The notes beneath the pieces are model-generated. The model was not told the origin of the DNA. It ran no database searches and saw nothing but the letters and a program-made list of their open reading frames with translations. The translations under genes and the position numbers were made by a program. Source: Enterobacter wuhouensis (GTDB lineage Bacteria; Pseudomonadota; Gammaproteobacteria; Enterobacterales; Enterobacteriaceae). Taken from it: a stretch of 64,000 bases of DNA. The stretch covers positions 1 through 64,000 of the forward strand of contig NZ_SJOO01000015.1 of the NCBI RefSeq assembly GCF_004331265.1. The letters are read 5' to 3'. The stretch's first letter is position 1, and each line of letters starts with the position of its first letter. Positions 34,601 through 44,718 of this stretch are shown here, piece after piece.

Positions 34601-36799
34601 TTACTGAAGGTGCTGCTTCAACCAAATACGAGTACATTCAATGTCATACGCTTTTTCCCCAAATCCTTTCGCAAGCAGGGACTCTGGTAAATACTCGTCG
34701 TATTTATCCAAGAACTTTTCTGGAACATCTTCGGCAAGATCAAATGCAGATGGTAAGCCTGACAACAGCATTTTTTTAAGGGCTTGTTGAACGGTTGCTA
34801 CACTTGCATCATCAATCTCTATAACACCTACGAATGAATTGGCTTTAAAACCACAACGTATGAGCAAGGCTGTAATCGTATTCACAACTTTATCCCCCAT
34901 CCAGGGAATTACGTAACAGTGTTGCCCACTCGTAATAAAATACTCATTTTGCAGGTTATAACGCTGAAAGTTACTACAGCCTTCCGCAAATAGGTTTCTG
35001 GCGGCAGTATCGGCATAATCTACTTTCTTGCTACCTATTGCTATGCGGTAATCACCTTCCCTATAGATAGCGAGCATTTCCTGACGAACGGCATCATGAA
35101 CAGACATACCTCCCCCACTAAATTGTGGTGGCTGACCGCCTTTGGTCGCCTCTACATAGATAACTTTTTTCTCTGTCTCGATCTCTGTCACTTTCCAGCG
35201 CCGCCCACCGAAGATGATGTGTTGGTCTGGTAGCAGTGGGGAGTCCACAGGCACTGTTCCAAGGGTTCTGTTTCCGGTGACAATGCGGAACTCTTCTGGT
35301 GTATTGAACACGGCATAAAACGTGTAATGGTTAGTCAGTTTCTCCCCCTCTGCCCCAACAACCATTTCGCCGCTAGCAAATTGAGTGAGTAGGCCACATG
35401 CTCCCATATGTTTAAGCAGGCTTTTGAAATCGTTTAAATCTACATTTCTAAATGGTCCTGTCTGGCATAGTTGCGACCAGAGCTGGTCGGCACGAACTCC
35501 GCCCCATTGTGCCGTAATAGCAAGAATCTGGTGCAACAGCGTGGAATAATGCATCTGTCGAGCATCTGCTGGTTCAAACCATTGTTTAGAGATCATCAAT
35601 CTGATCATTGCCATCGACTGGACCAACTGTAGCCGTAGGAGGTCAACGATACTGCTAGTTCCAGTAAGCTCATTTTCTGTAATTAGGATTCTTAGAACTG
35701 ATGGGGAGTCGCGTCGCCCAGAACGTCCCATACGCTGACGTAGACTGGAAACAGAATGCGGAGGCGTAACTTGTATAACCGACTTAACCTTACCTATATC
35801 AATTCCCAACTCGAGCGTCATTGTACAAACAGCTGTTGTGGGCAAATTTCCTTTCTGAAGACGAGATTCAAGCGCCTCACGTAATTCCTTGGCAAGGGAA
35901 CCATGGTGGGGAAAGAATTCATTCGGAACAATTTGTTCCTCACACATGTCGCTCAGCGTGGCAGCAATGCTTTCAGTCCGCTTTCGACTGTTTGCAAAGA
36001 CCAAATGAGAGTCGCCACGGCAAAGTCTAAAAATGTCAGAGCAAACCTCATGTTCAGCTGAACTCTGAAGTTCTTCTCCTTTTTGGAGCACTCGCTCCAG
36101 ATAACCTTTGACCTGTACCTGAAGAGTGGCCTCGCTCTTACTATCTGTAACAGTTACGCAGGGTAGTCGTTTGTCCGGGCGCAAAAGTTCGGGCACTTTC
36201 TCCAGTTCCCCCAGCGTGGCACTCAACGCAACGCGGGGAATTGGATTTACCTGGCGTCCAAGCACATGGTCAATTCTATTGAGCAGAGAAAGCAGCTGTA
36301 CACCACGCTCTGAGCCAATGAAAGCATGAAACTCATCAATAACGATGTATGCGACTGACGAAAACGCCTGTTTGAGCCAGCCCATTGAATTTATGAGCAA
36401 AGACTCAAGTGACTCAGGTGTAATCAGTAAAATGCCAGAAGGATTCGTCCGAGCCTTCTTCTTTTTGCTTTGTGGTACATCCCCGTGCCAAGGAGTCACT
36501 GGCATTTCCAATGCATCTCCAAGGCTCTCAAGACGACGGTACTGATCGTTAATCAATGCCTTCAACGGGCTGATATAGATGATGCCAAATCCATTAGTGA
36601 GATCTGCAACCGCCGAACAGGCAGGAAGAAAGAAAGCCTCTGTTTTACCCGCTGCTGTGCCTGCACTGATTAGCACGTCTCGATCACGGGCTAAAATTGC
36701 CGGGATAGAACTCTCCTGCAAGGGCCTTAATGTAGCCCACCCCTGCTTGTAAACCCACTTACGGACGCGGGGATCGAGACTATCATAGACACTGCTCAT
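34601..36799 (-). CDS. sngC: Shango system helicase SngC (Lhr-like DEAD/DEAH family)
   Basis: Superfamily 2 helicase of 732 residues. Walker A AGTAAGKT (46-53), motif II DEFH (155-158), motif III SAT (193-195), motif VI QRMGRSGRR (355-363). The C-terminal half (about 400-730) has a winged-helix and a beta-rich region as in Lhr-type helicases. Its start overlaps the end of the ATPase gene by four bases (ATGA). In Shango the set TerB protein, ATPase and helicase together protect from phage; the mechanism is not settled. Confidence 0.82.
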   Translation of the reverse strand: MSSVYDSLDPRVRKWVYKQGWATLRPLQESSIPAILARDRDVLISAGTAAGKTEAFFLPACSAVADLTNGFGIIYISPLKALINDQYRRLESLGDALEMPVTPWHGDVPQSKKKKARTNPSGILLITPESLESLLINSMGWLKQAFSSVAYIVIDEFHAFIGSERGVQLLSLLNRIDHVLGRQVNPIPRVALSATLGELEKVPELLRPDKRLPCVTVTDSKSEATLQVQVKGYLERVLQKGEELQSSAEHEVCSDIFRLCRGDSHLVFANSRKRTESIAATLSDMCEEQIVPNEFFPHHGSLAKELREALESRLQKGNLPTTAVCTMTLELGIDIGKVKSVIQVTPPHSVSSLRQRMGRSGRRDSPSVLRILITENELTGTSSIVDLLRLQLVQSMAMIRLMISKQWFEPADARQMHYSTLLHQILAITAQWGGVRADQLWSQLCQTGPFRNVDLNDFKSLLKHMGACGLLTQFASGEMVVGAEGEKLTNHYTFYAVFNTPEEFRIVTGNRTLGTVPVDSPLLPDQHIIFGGRRWKVTEIETEKKVIYVEATKGGQPPQFSGGGMSVHDAVRQEMLAIYREGDYRIAIGSKKVDYADTAARNLFAEGCSNFQRYNLQNEYFITSGQHCYVIPWMGDKVVNTITALLIRCGFKANSFVGVIEIDDASVATVQQALKKMLLSGLPSAFDLAEDVPEKFLDKYDEYLPESLLAKGFGEKAYDIECTRIWLKQHLQ

Positions 36800-38112
36800 A
36801 ATTTGAAGTTCGCCAGTCCGTCGTCGTCATCGCTTTCTTCTATAATAGCGTCATCCATTTCGCTGGGCCTGTCCTCTTCAATCGCCACACCCTCGATTAG
36901 TGTTTGCCAGTTCATCGTTCTGTTTTGTTCCAGCACGGCCAGCATGTCCAGGAAACCTTTTATGGTATTACGGGGGGTACGGAAGTAAGCGTCTCCAATG
37001 GTTTTACTACAGTGATGCAGAAATCCAGTCAGCGCCTCATCTGGAACCAGATAATTCTCTGGATCTCCGCCTGCATAAACATGGCGAAGATTTCTCAGTA
37101 AAATATACAGTTCCTCAGGGGTGAGGCTGGCAAGATGCAAAGTGGGAGACGAGTAGTCAATCACTCCTGCTTTTTGCGCGAACCGATTTTCCGCCAGACG
37201 TGATTGGAGCGCCTCATAGCTGTAAAGACCTTTGCGCGGATCGAAAAGGAACTCTGGCGTCCCCCCGAGGATAAAACCAATATTCTCGGCTGAGCCTTGC
37301 AGGCAGTCATTCAGGATCCGCAAAATCTGTTCGTAGTTCGCTGTTCTTGCTTGCGTATTATTCAGTTTAAAGAGGTTCACCATTTCGTCTAGGCTGACCA
37401 AAAGACCGGCATAGCCTGCCTGGCGGACAAAAAGGCTCATCAGCTTCAAAAAGTCATAGAATGAAGCGTCTGAGATAATAGTCCGAACGTCGAGATCGTT
37501 ACGGGCATCAGTTTTAGTAGTGTACTCTCCCCGCAACCAGCGAATGGCATTGGATTTTAGCGTTTCGTTATCCTGCTCATGCCCCCGCCAGAATGAATCA
37601 ATGACCTTCGCAAAGTCATATCCGCCGACCATATCTGATAGTGCTGCCAGGCGTTTATGAATAACTGATGAAACCTCGGAGCCGTCCTTGTCAGCTTCCT
37701 TCCTTGCCTCCGTAACGAATCTTTCAACAACGCTAAGTAACGCATTACCATCCGGCTTGTTTCTGGTGGACATGTTTTTCATAAGCTCAGAATAGAGATT
37801 ACGAGCCTGACCTCCCGATGAGTGAATGCGTCTGTCAGGAGAAAGGTCTGCACTGATTGACACCAGCTTCTTCTCTAGCGCAATAGAGCGCACAACACTC
37901 AGAAAGAACGTTTTACCAGAACCATATTCACCGATGATAAGTCTGAAGCTTGCACCACCGTCAGCAATCCTCTCAATATCTTGGTGGAGAGCGGTGATCT
38001 CATTCACGCGGCCAACCTGGATATGCTGAATGCCTATCCTTGGCGTTACACCTGACTTAAGTGACTGAATAATAGCGTCGCGTTCTTTCACTCTTATACG
38101 TGTTACAGACAT
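36796..38112 (-). CDS. sngB: Shango system ATPase SngB (BrxC/BrxD-like, DUF2791)
   Basis: 438-residue AAA-like ATPase of the BREX ATP-binding family. Walker A GEYGSGKT (61-68), Walker B LLVSLDEMVNL (Asp242-Glu243), and a sensor-like GFILGGTPEFLFD. An acidic tail (about 415-433) ends the protein. Three bases after sngA and overlapping sngC, so the three are one translational unit. A lone BrxD could be considered, but no other BREX gene (brxA, B, L, pglX, pglZ) is near. Confidence 0.82.
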   Translation of the reverse strand: MSVTRIRVKERDAIIQSLKSGVTPRIGIQHIQVGRVNEITALHQDIERIADGGASFRLIIGEYGSGKTFFLSVVRSIALEKKLVSISADLSPDRRIHSSGGQARNLYSELMKNMSTRNKPDGNALLSVVERFVTEARKEADKDGSEVSSVIHKRLAALSDMVGGYDFAKVIDSFWRGHEQDNETLKSNAIRWLRGEYTTKTDARNDLDVRTIISDASFYDFLKLMSLFVRQAGYAGLLVSLDEMVNLFKLNNTQARTANYEQILRILNDCLQGSAENIGFILGGTPEFLFDPRKGLYSYEALQSRLAENRFAQKAGVIDYSSPTLHLASLTPEELYILLRNLRHVYAGGDPENYLVPDEALTGFLHHCSKTIGDAYFRTPRNTIKGFLDMLAVLEQNRTMNWQTLIEGVAIEEDRPSEMDDAIIEESDDDDGLANFKL

Positions 38113-38115
38113 TCA

Positions 38116-40425
38116 CTATCCCTCTAATTCTTTAGCAATTTCCAGGTCAACCCAGATATCATCATCGGCATCGTCCAGTACCGGAGCATCAACCACCGCA
38201 TAGGACCAGTCATTAATCACCTCAAGCGCACCGCCGAGCATCAAATTCAAATTTCCGCACAATTCTGTCGCCTCTTTTCGGGACCACTGTTCTTTCTCCA
38301 GCAAACTGCGATAAAGCTGGCTATGTGCGGAGTCAAGCCCCCCCGTTTCCGTTAATGAGGCTGGAGCGCTTTCTAGCTCTTCCGGTTCTTCTTCGGTGAA
38401 AATTGTGTTCAGCAATTTACGAACATCATCCGTGGCAGATTCGTGGCGGGCAAGTACATTAGCATCCAGTCTGAACCCTACTGCTGGCTGATCAGTTGGT
38501 ACAGACGAGACGAGATCATGTTCAGTTGCGGAATGCTGATGGATATTGCTCGAGACAGATGAGGGATCCAGCCCCAAACTTGAATAAATCTTCTCAAGCT
38601 GTTTGATTTCGGCAGGCGCTATTGTCCCATCCGAACAGGCAACACTAACGATAACTTTGCCCACAGCAGCTTTTTCCGCGGCCCCCATCAACTCAATCCT
38701 GCTTTTCATTCCTGTCATATTGGCTGGGGTATGAAGTTGCCACGTTAAATACGCATGTAGAGAGCGTTTTTCATCATCGGTGAAGCCAGTATTGTTGTTG
38801 ATGGCATTCTCAAGCACTTTCTGTTCAGCTTGATCAAGAGAATCGTCAATCAAGGCGACCATCGCCCCTAATCTGAGCGTCATTACTGCTGAGATAAATT
38901 CAGGAGAAGGTGAGAAGCGTCCACCTTCGGCGGCAGGGAATAGAACAAGTGTCCCATCAACATCCGCCTTCACATGGTGATAATACGGGTCAGGTGCCAG
39001 ACCGTAACCCATCTTCAGAGCAAAGGCATGCATCAAATCGGCCTCTTTTTTATTGATCTTATTGGGGCAACTGGCATTCATATGTGCCCAAAAGTCAGCA
39101 ACTGAGACTAACCCCTCCTTGACGAGGATCGCCTCATCAGCCCAGCGTTTGAATGAGCTTAATATTTTTTCTGCACTTTCATTAACGATCTCTGAAGGGA
39201 GCAACATAATTGCAGCCGTATCATTGACTGACGTACCTTTCCTACCAAGGTAGCGACTATAAGCATCAAGTTCATCCGTACATATGTCGGCAAGAGCCAT
39301 AATTTTCTGGACAGGGCTCTTCAACGCACTTGGATCAGGCAGGTCGGGAACAGGAAGTCGAACACCTCGCAAACTAGGACTTGCTGGTGTGTAATCTAAC
39401 CTTAGCCGCGTTTTATTCGCCTTAACGACCATCCCTTCACCATATTTGAGGGTGTAACGCCGTTTGAAAAGTGCAGCAAACTCTTTAGCACAGCGGCGAG
39501 CCGGGGTACGCAGCGAATACTCGGTGTGGTTTATTACCCAGTTCAACGCCAGTTCAGCTGATACAGGAACTCCTTCATGTACAGTTTTTGCCAGAGCCAG
39601 CTTAAATTGCATGCTGTTGCTGAAACCTGAATTGCTATCGAGCTCAGTGGCTAAGCCCATGTTCGGGCGCAGAAAAGACATGGCTTCGAGTAACTGGGCC
39701 GAATATCCACGGAATGAGCGGTTCTCAATGAATACGGATCTTAACCGAGCGACTTCTTTGAACAGATTACGGAACTCAGCATCAGGGAATTTTGGGTCAG
39801 TGGAATCTATGAGCGCTTTTCTTTCCAGACCGTAGAGGTAGATAAAAACATAGCCGATAGGACACGATGGATCAGACCTATCGCTGGCGAGCCAACTGAC
39901 ATACGCACCGCGTGCTTCTGGGGAAAGAGAGGAAAAACTGGGCCAGTATCCTAATGAACTGTCCTCGTAAAGATAAGAAGTAGGTTTTATCTTACATGTG
40001 TCATCAATTAATGATGCCTCATTTCCATCGTCATAATAGCCGCCTGATTCCTGACCGGAGGGCTTCATACGTTGCCCCAAGTAAATGTGGCCACCGCTAA
40101 TTGCTACACCAGCTACAGTTATCATCTCACCCGGAAGTACCCATCGAGCTAGTGCACCTGCTGACTTTGAGGTGTTCCGGTAATGATTGGTTGTCACCCG
40201 AAGTTCAACACCCCGGCCACCGCTCAATGTAAAAGTTGCAAGGTTATCGTCTTCACTATCATCGTTTCGCACAACCGCCTCTTTTTTCTTGATGTCAGCG
40301 AGCCATTCTTTTGGCGGTGCTTTCACGGGGCTTGAAGCATAAGACTTTGGAGATTTACGTTTTTTCTTTCTAAAAAACAACAAGTAAATTACTAAAATCG
40401 CCGCCAGAAACTTCAATAACTCCAT
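38116..40425 (-). CDS. sngA: Shango system TerB-domain membrane protein SngA
   Basis: 769 residues from the ATG at 40425 (MELLKFLAAILVIYLLFF), preceded by AAGG; the open frame reaches 40482. One N-terminal TM helix (about 3-18) and a basic RKKKRK stop-transfer put the bulk in the cytosol. TerB-N domain about 60-210 (AGVAISGGHIYLGQ, LGYWPSF), a TerB domain near 585-625 (SVACSDGTIAPAEIKQL), and a TerB-C region to the end. TerB proteins are metal-linked membrane scaffolds of tellurite and phage stress systems. First gene of the operon. Confidence 0.82.
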   Translation of the reverse strand: MELLKFLAAILVIYLLFFRKKKRKSPKSYASSPVKAPPKEWLADIKKKEAVVRNDDSEDDNLATFTLSGGRGVELRVTTNHYRNTSKSAGALARWVLPGEMITVAGVAISGGHIYLGQRMKPSGQESGGYYDDGNEASLIDDTCKIKPTSYLYEDSSLGYWPSFSSLSPEARGAYVSWLASDRSDPSCPIGYVFIYLYGLERKALIDSTDPKFPDAEFRNLFKEVARLRSVFIENRSFRGYSAQLLEAMSFLRPNMGLATELDSNSGFSNSMQFKLALAKTVHEGVPVSAELALNWVINHTEYSLRTPARRCAKEFAALFKRRYTLKYGEGMVVKANKTRLRLDYTPASPSLRGVRLPVPDLPDPSALKSPVQKIMALADICTDELDAYSRYLGRKGTSVNDTAAIMLLPSEIVNESAEKILSSFKRWADEAILVKEGLVSVADFWAHMNASCPNKINKKEADLMHAFALKMGYGLAPDPYYHHVKADVDGTLVLFPAAEGGRFSPSPEFISAVMTLRLGAMVALIDDSLDQAEQKVLENAINNNTGFTDDEKRSLHAYLTWQLHTPANMTGMKSRIELMGAAEKAAVGKVIVSVACSDGTIAPAEIKQLEKIYSSLGLDPSSVSSNIHQHSATEHDLVSSVPTDQPAVGFRLDANVLARHESATDDVRKLLNTIFTEEEPEELESAPASLTETGGLDSAHSQLYRSLLEKEQWSRKEATELCGNLNLMLGGALEVINDWSYAVVDAPVLDDADDDIWVDLEIAKELEG

Positions 40426-40818
40426 GATATATAACCTTAAAATAATTCTCCATTCACATTTAAAATGTGGTAGGGAATGCATGGCAAGTGGATTAATCTC
40501 AAAATAATACGTCTAAATCGCTAGGGTTAAAAGCAAATCGCAATTAAAATTAACCAATTGATTTAAATGACAAAAATCATTGAATAATTTACTTAACCAG
40601 AAGTGAATTTTTAAGGAGTAAAAAGCCTGCTGGGCCATTCGCCTAAGAATGATGTTGTACTAATGCTAGGTTAACATACGAGCAAATATAGTGGGGATGC
40701 AGAACTGACCGCTGTATGATGACATTTACCTAGTCGTTGAGAATTTCGGTAACTATTGGAAAGCTGATCCTACCCACGCTGATTTTTATCAACTAATTAA
40801 GCTATGAGCTGAGTTGTG

Positions 40819-41122
40819 CCGAAGTTAAGATATCCTCATCACCTACGTTGATGAGCTGAAGAGCATCTCTGACGCCATTAATGCAGTTTATCCGGAGAGC
40901 GGATTAAGTTCTGTATCATTCACATGGTGCGTAATAGCCTGCGGCTCGTATCTTAGAAGGACTACAAAGCATTAACCCATGACCTGGGGTACCAGCGGCA
41001 GAGGCGGTTTTACACGACGAATACCATTGCCAGATTGGACAGTGTGATCCGGCATACCATTAAAAAGTGCAAGGTACTCCCGACAGATTACTCATTAAAA
41101 AGTTGTATCGCTATCAACCCTG
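40819..41122 (+). pseudogene. Remnant of an IS256-family transposase
   Basis: Broken pieces on the plus strand read like IS256 transposases: DILITYVDELK (frame shifted by one base at about 40831), then CIIHMVRNSLRLVS, a stop in place of Trp, KDYKALTHDL (to about 40992), and after a deletion FYTTNTIARLDSVIRHTIKKCKVLPTD (41009 on). No terminal inverted repeats were found. The rest of 40426-40818 is AT-rich with no gene seen; the sngA promoter should lie there. Confidence 0.7.
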
Positions 41123-41132
41123 TCAGTATCGC

Positions 41133-41175
41133 TAAAAAGACGATGATGTTCAGGGGAGCTCGTATCGTCTTTTTA
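41133..41175. terminator. Long hairpin, likely terminator
   Basis: Perfect 12-base arms TAAAAAGACGAT and ATCGTCTTTTTA around 19 bases. On the minus strand it lies 82 bp past the stop of the gene at 41257-42018 and its arm ends in T residues. Confidence 0.6.
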
Positions 41176-41256
41176 TCAGCTCTATGCTCTTCTGCACAGC
41201 CACATCTGAGAAAAGGCAGTCACATTGAATCACGTACGCACTCTCAAGGTACCGGA

Positions 41257-42018
41257 CTATCGATTTTGCGACACCCCGATACGTTTTTGTACTGCCTTCG
41301 CGAACGCCGCCTTCACTCTTTTGTCTTTGACTGACCATTCAGCCAACAACTTGCTCTGGCTTGCCTCCACCATTGCCGCGTCCCGTGAGTCGTTTTTATC
41401 CTGTGCGGAAGGCCATCCATGCTCCTCAATATAGGGCCTTAACGCTTTAATAATTGCGTTGATGGCATCGGTTTTAGTTTCCCAGCCCTCAGGTTGCGCT
41501 TCCAGGTGTTTTATCACTTCGTCTTTAACGCCATCAAAACGTGTCGCTTTGACCTTTCCGCCATAAGCAGAATTGAGTTTATGCCGTTCCTTGATTCTTT
41601 TACCTGCTGCGGATTCACTGCGTTTCAGACCGCGATCCAACAACGCGATAGCCTTCAGCATTAATTGTACCGCATGATCTGGATCAGATTCGAGAGCCGA
41701 TGTTCCCTGCTCCCAGTATTGTTCAGCCTCAGACATATCGTTCCTGATCCCCTTTATCATCCATTCTGAAAGACTGAAAATTTTCAGATAACGCCGCCAT
41801 TTTTTCTCTCCGTGCTCATCAGCAAGTCGCCGCGCTAAATCTTCATCCTTCGTTTGTCTCCCTGTTTGTAGCACGATAACAATTTCAGTATCTTTATTCA
41901 GCCATTGCCTGGCGATATGTTTCTGTCTGACCCCGAGATGAAAACGTAACGCTTTCCTCTTTTTACGAAATACGATGAGTAACTCATCAGGGGTAAAATC
42001 CCTGTCTAAATCAGCCAT
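41257..42018 (-). CDS. Unrecognised island protein
   Basis: 253 residues from the ATG at 42018, which has GAGGGAC before it; the frame extends eight codons upstream. Not recognised. Charged and helical, no TM or signal peptide, no cysteines, many Lys/Arg (FRKKRKALRFHLGVRQKHIARQ near the start, a KDKRVKAAFAKAVQKR end), so nucleic-acid binding is possible. It is divergent from alpA, as control or excision genes in such islands often are. AT/GC content is closer to the island backbone than to the defence cargo. Confidence 0.6.
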   Translation of the reverse strand: MADLDRDFTPDELLIVFRKKRKALRFHLGVRQKHIARQWLNKDTEIVIVLQTGRQTKDEDLARRLADEHGEKKWRRYLKIFSLSEWMIKGIRNDMSEAEQYWEQGTSALESDPDHAVQLMLKAIALLDRGLKRSESAAGKRIKERHKLNSAYGGKVKATRFDGVKDEVIKHLEAQPEGWETKTDAINAIIKALRPYIEEHGWPSAQDKNDSRDAAMVEASQSKLLAEWSVKDKRVKAAFAKAVQKRIGVSQNR

Positions 42019-42294
42019 GAAGTCCCTCTTTTCGAATGACAATTTCTATACTCCAGTAAATTTCCTTGCCTGACACCTTGAACGACTCATTCTTGCCCTT
42101 AGCCAGACGCTTCCGACACCATTTTCGAAAAAAAAACATTCTGTCACCAACAAAAAACGGGAAAAAACCCTAAAAAAAACCCTATCTCGTTGTTATAAAA
42201 TGCTTTTTTGCTACAGCCACCAGGCGGGTGCCATTACCTGTTCCGGCACCATACAATTGCGTCCATATCGAAAGAACAGGGGGAATTAACAGAT

Positions 42295-42504
42295 ATGTCT
42301 GTACAAGGTATCAGGATACTGCGCATACGCGCCGTTGTTAACAAAACGGGCATCGCCCGCTCAACCATCTATGACTGGATCAACCCGAAGTCACCGCGTT
42401 ACGACCCGACCTTCCCGAAACAGCGCAGGCTGGGTATGCAGTCCGTCGGCTGGCTTGAGTCAGAGCTAGATGCATGGCTGCTGGAACGCCAGCAGGCATC
42501 ATAA
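42295..42504 (+). CDS. alpA: AlpA family excision regulator
   Basis: 69 residues (start MSVQGIRILR; GGGGGAATT upstream). MerR/excisionase-like winged helix-turn-helix with RSTIYDWINPKSPRYDPTFPKQRRLG, closely matching E. coli CP4-57 AlpA (70 residues). AlpA raises intA expression and island excision. In CP4-57 it is the second backbone gene after intA; here 13 kb of cargo separates them. Confidence 0.93.
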   Translation: MSVQGIRILRIRAVVNKTGIARSTIYDWINPKSPRYDPTFPKQRRLGMQSVGWLESELDAWLLERQQAS

Positions 42505-42730
42505 GCGATGAGATAGTATTGGTAAAAATTAAAGGAGGATACGCAGGTTATATAACAACGTCTCTGATTTAAATATGCGCTCGCTGCGACATATTTTTGC
42601 CAGTTGCAAGGAAACAGAATGCGATTATTTATTGGTAAGATTATTACTTTAAATAAATTTTGACGCTTGGCTATTTTATTATATTCACAACTAACCCGTT
42701 ACTGAAAACAGTAACCAAGGAGAATATTAC

Positions 42731-44341
42731 ATGCAGAATTTACTGCCATACACTGTCATTCCGAAAATGCCGGAGCCTTATATTCCCGTACAAAACAGAA
42801 CCCCGGAGGGTTACCCTGTCTGCGCGTTCCCGCCGGTGATGCGGGATGTCATTGATGCTCTTTATAACGAGACGGGTATCCCGGCGGAACTGATAGCGGG
42901 GGCCGTACTGGCAGCTGCTTCCCTCGCCTGTCAGGCTCATATTGAGGTGGTACCACCACACTCATCGGATCCGATGCACTGTGCACTGTATCTACTGACG
43001 TTGGCGGTCTCCGGTGAAGGTAAGACCAGTATCAGCAAAAAAGTGATGAAGCCTTTTTACCGATTCGCTGAGCAAATGAAGCAGCAGCACGACGGTCTGA
43101 TGAAGGCACACCTGCGTGCTGACAATATCTGGAAAATACACCAGAAAGCATTGACCAGTAATCTGTACACTGCCATCAAAAGCGGTTCTGAGGGGACGGA
43201 GGAAGAACGGCTGTTAGATGAACATGCAGAAACCCGGCAGCAGCCTCCGACCCGCCTGGCGATGCTTTATGATGACACCACCGCAAAGGCGCTCCTGGAA
43301 GGTCTGAGCCGGTACTCTGAAGCCGGGGTGGTCTCAGATGAGGCAATTACCTTTTTTAAAGGGTATCTGAAAAACAACCTCGGTTTACTGAATAAAGCCT
43401 GGGACGGGGAGACCTATGAATACCACCGCCCGGGCGGCGAAGAGTACGATATCAATGCCTGTCTGACCCTGGCATTAATGGTTCAGCCTCCGGTCTTTGA
43501 AAATTACTGCCGCAACCACGGTGAACTCAGCAAGGGGAGTGGTTTTCTGTCACGGTTTCTTTACATCAATACCATCAGCACACTGGGTCGTCGCCACACC
43601 AATACAGGTCACGCTCAGTCTGATGAAGCATTAAATGTATTCCACCAGAAAATTAACCAGTTACTTGATAAGCAGAAGGTACGTTTTTATAGTAACGACT
43701 CGCAGAAACAAACGCTCAGGTTATCTGATGATGCGACCGCTTACTGGGCAGAAAAACAGTCAGATCTCAGCCGTAAAGCAGCCCCCGGACAGCAGATGGA
43801 GCATATCAGTGAAATTGCAGCCAAAGCGGGGGCGAATGCCCTCAGGGTTGCGGCCATTCTGACATATATGTATTCACCTGAGAGTTTATGTATTTCGCGG
43901 GGGGTCATCCAGGCCGCCTTCAAAATTGTGGAATGGCATCTTGAAGAAGCGGAAAGGCTGTTTTTCCCTTCTTCTGAACGGAATGCATTTATGGAGGACG
44001 TTTACGAGATGTTCAGGTGGCTTAAGGAGAAATTTCTCGATAATGAGGGATATCCACTCAGGAAAAATGAGGTAAACCGGAACGGCCCGAACCGGCTGCG
44101 TGACGCCAGTAAATCACAATCTGTTCTTGAGCAGTTAATCGCACTGGGTCTGATTTGTTTTATTCGTCCCGGCCGTCATTCTGCGGTGTATATTGCCATG
44201 CCCTCCCTGGAATGTCGCCACTCATGGTGTATTCCACCGGCATTCCTGGAGAACGGACATAATCCGATTATTGCATCGCCAGAGAATGTCACTGGCAGGT
44301 ATGGTTTTGAATACTTTGACTTTAACAGGCTGGAATATTAA
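42731..44341 (+). CDS. DUF3987 protein (YfjI-like, primase/helicase-like)
   Basis: 536 residues. AAGGAGAATATT precedes the ATG. DUF3987 proteins carry a RecA-like helicase core; here LTLAVSGEGKTS (about 95-106) is the Walker A region and AMLYDDTTAKALLEGL is like the family's acidic motif. In CP4-57 a DUF3987 gene (yfjI) also follows alpA, so this is backbone. Probably linked to island replication after excision, inferred from related satellite elements. Confidence 0.8.
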   Translation: MQNLLPYTVIPKMPEPYIPVQNRTPEGYPVCAFPPVMRDVIDALYNETGIPAELIAGAVLAAASLACQAHIEVVPPHSSDPMHCALYLLTLAVSGEGKTSISKKVMKPFYRFAEQMKQQHDGLMKAHLRADNIWKIHQKALTSNLYTAIKSGSEGTEEERLLDEHAETRQQPPTRLAMLYDDTTAKALLEGLSRYSEAGVVSDEAITFFKGYLKNNLGLLNKAWDGETYEYHRPGGEEYDINACLTLALMVQPPVFENYCRNHGELSKGSGFLSRFLYINTISTLGRRHTNTGHAQSDEALNVFHQKINQLLDKQKVRFYSNDSQKQTLRLSDDATAYWAEKQSDLSRKAAPGQQMEHISEIAAKAGANALRVAAILTYMYSPESLCISRGVIQAAFKIVEWHLEEAERLFFPSSERNAFMEDVYEMFRWLKEKFLDNEGYPLRKNEVNRNGPNRLRDASKSQSVLEQLIALGLICFIRPGRHSAVYIAMPSLECRHSWCIPPAFLENGHNPIIASPENVTGRYGFEYFDFNRLEY

Positions 44342-44419
44342 TCGGAACACTTCACTACAGAGACCCGAATGGCCAGAGCGTAAACCGGTTAAATGTCTTC
44401 GAAAAACAGCCACAGAGGC

Positions 44420-44466
44420 AAAAACCCCGCGCCAGTCGCGACTGGTCGCAATCCGCGCGGGGTTTT
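44420..44466 (+). terminator. Strong GC hairpin after the DUF3987 gene
   Basis: AAAACCCCGCGC and GCGCGGGGTTTT arms with an inner stem CAGTCGCGACTG, then TTTTC. It lies 79 bp past the stop. The rest of 44342-44718 is AT-rich and shows no other feature. Confidence 0.75.
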
Positions 44467-44718
44467 CTCAGAATACAGTGCTAAAAAACAGATAATGACG
44501 ACTGGTGGAAAGCTCTGTGGATATGAACCATTAATAGCCATCAAAACATGTAATTTAACACAATGTGTTTTGCTAGTGTATTTCTTACTCATTTGAGACA
44601 AATACATTAACATTTAATTAATGTTGATTAATAAATATATTTAATGACATATAAAAATAGCATCGTTGTTATTAACAACAAAAGCAAATACATTATCACA
44701 TTAAATAAGAGTTTAATT

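Noticed and set aside
36796..38112. BREX system, because of the BrxD-like ATPase
   Set aside because: No brxA, brxB, pglX, pglZ or brxL gene is near; the TerB-ATPase-helicase set fits Shango.
41133..41175. Terminal inverted repeat of an insertion sequence
   Set aside because: The arms are 19 bases apart and end in T runs, so this is a terminator, not the two ends of an element.
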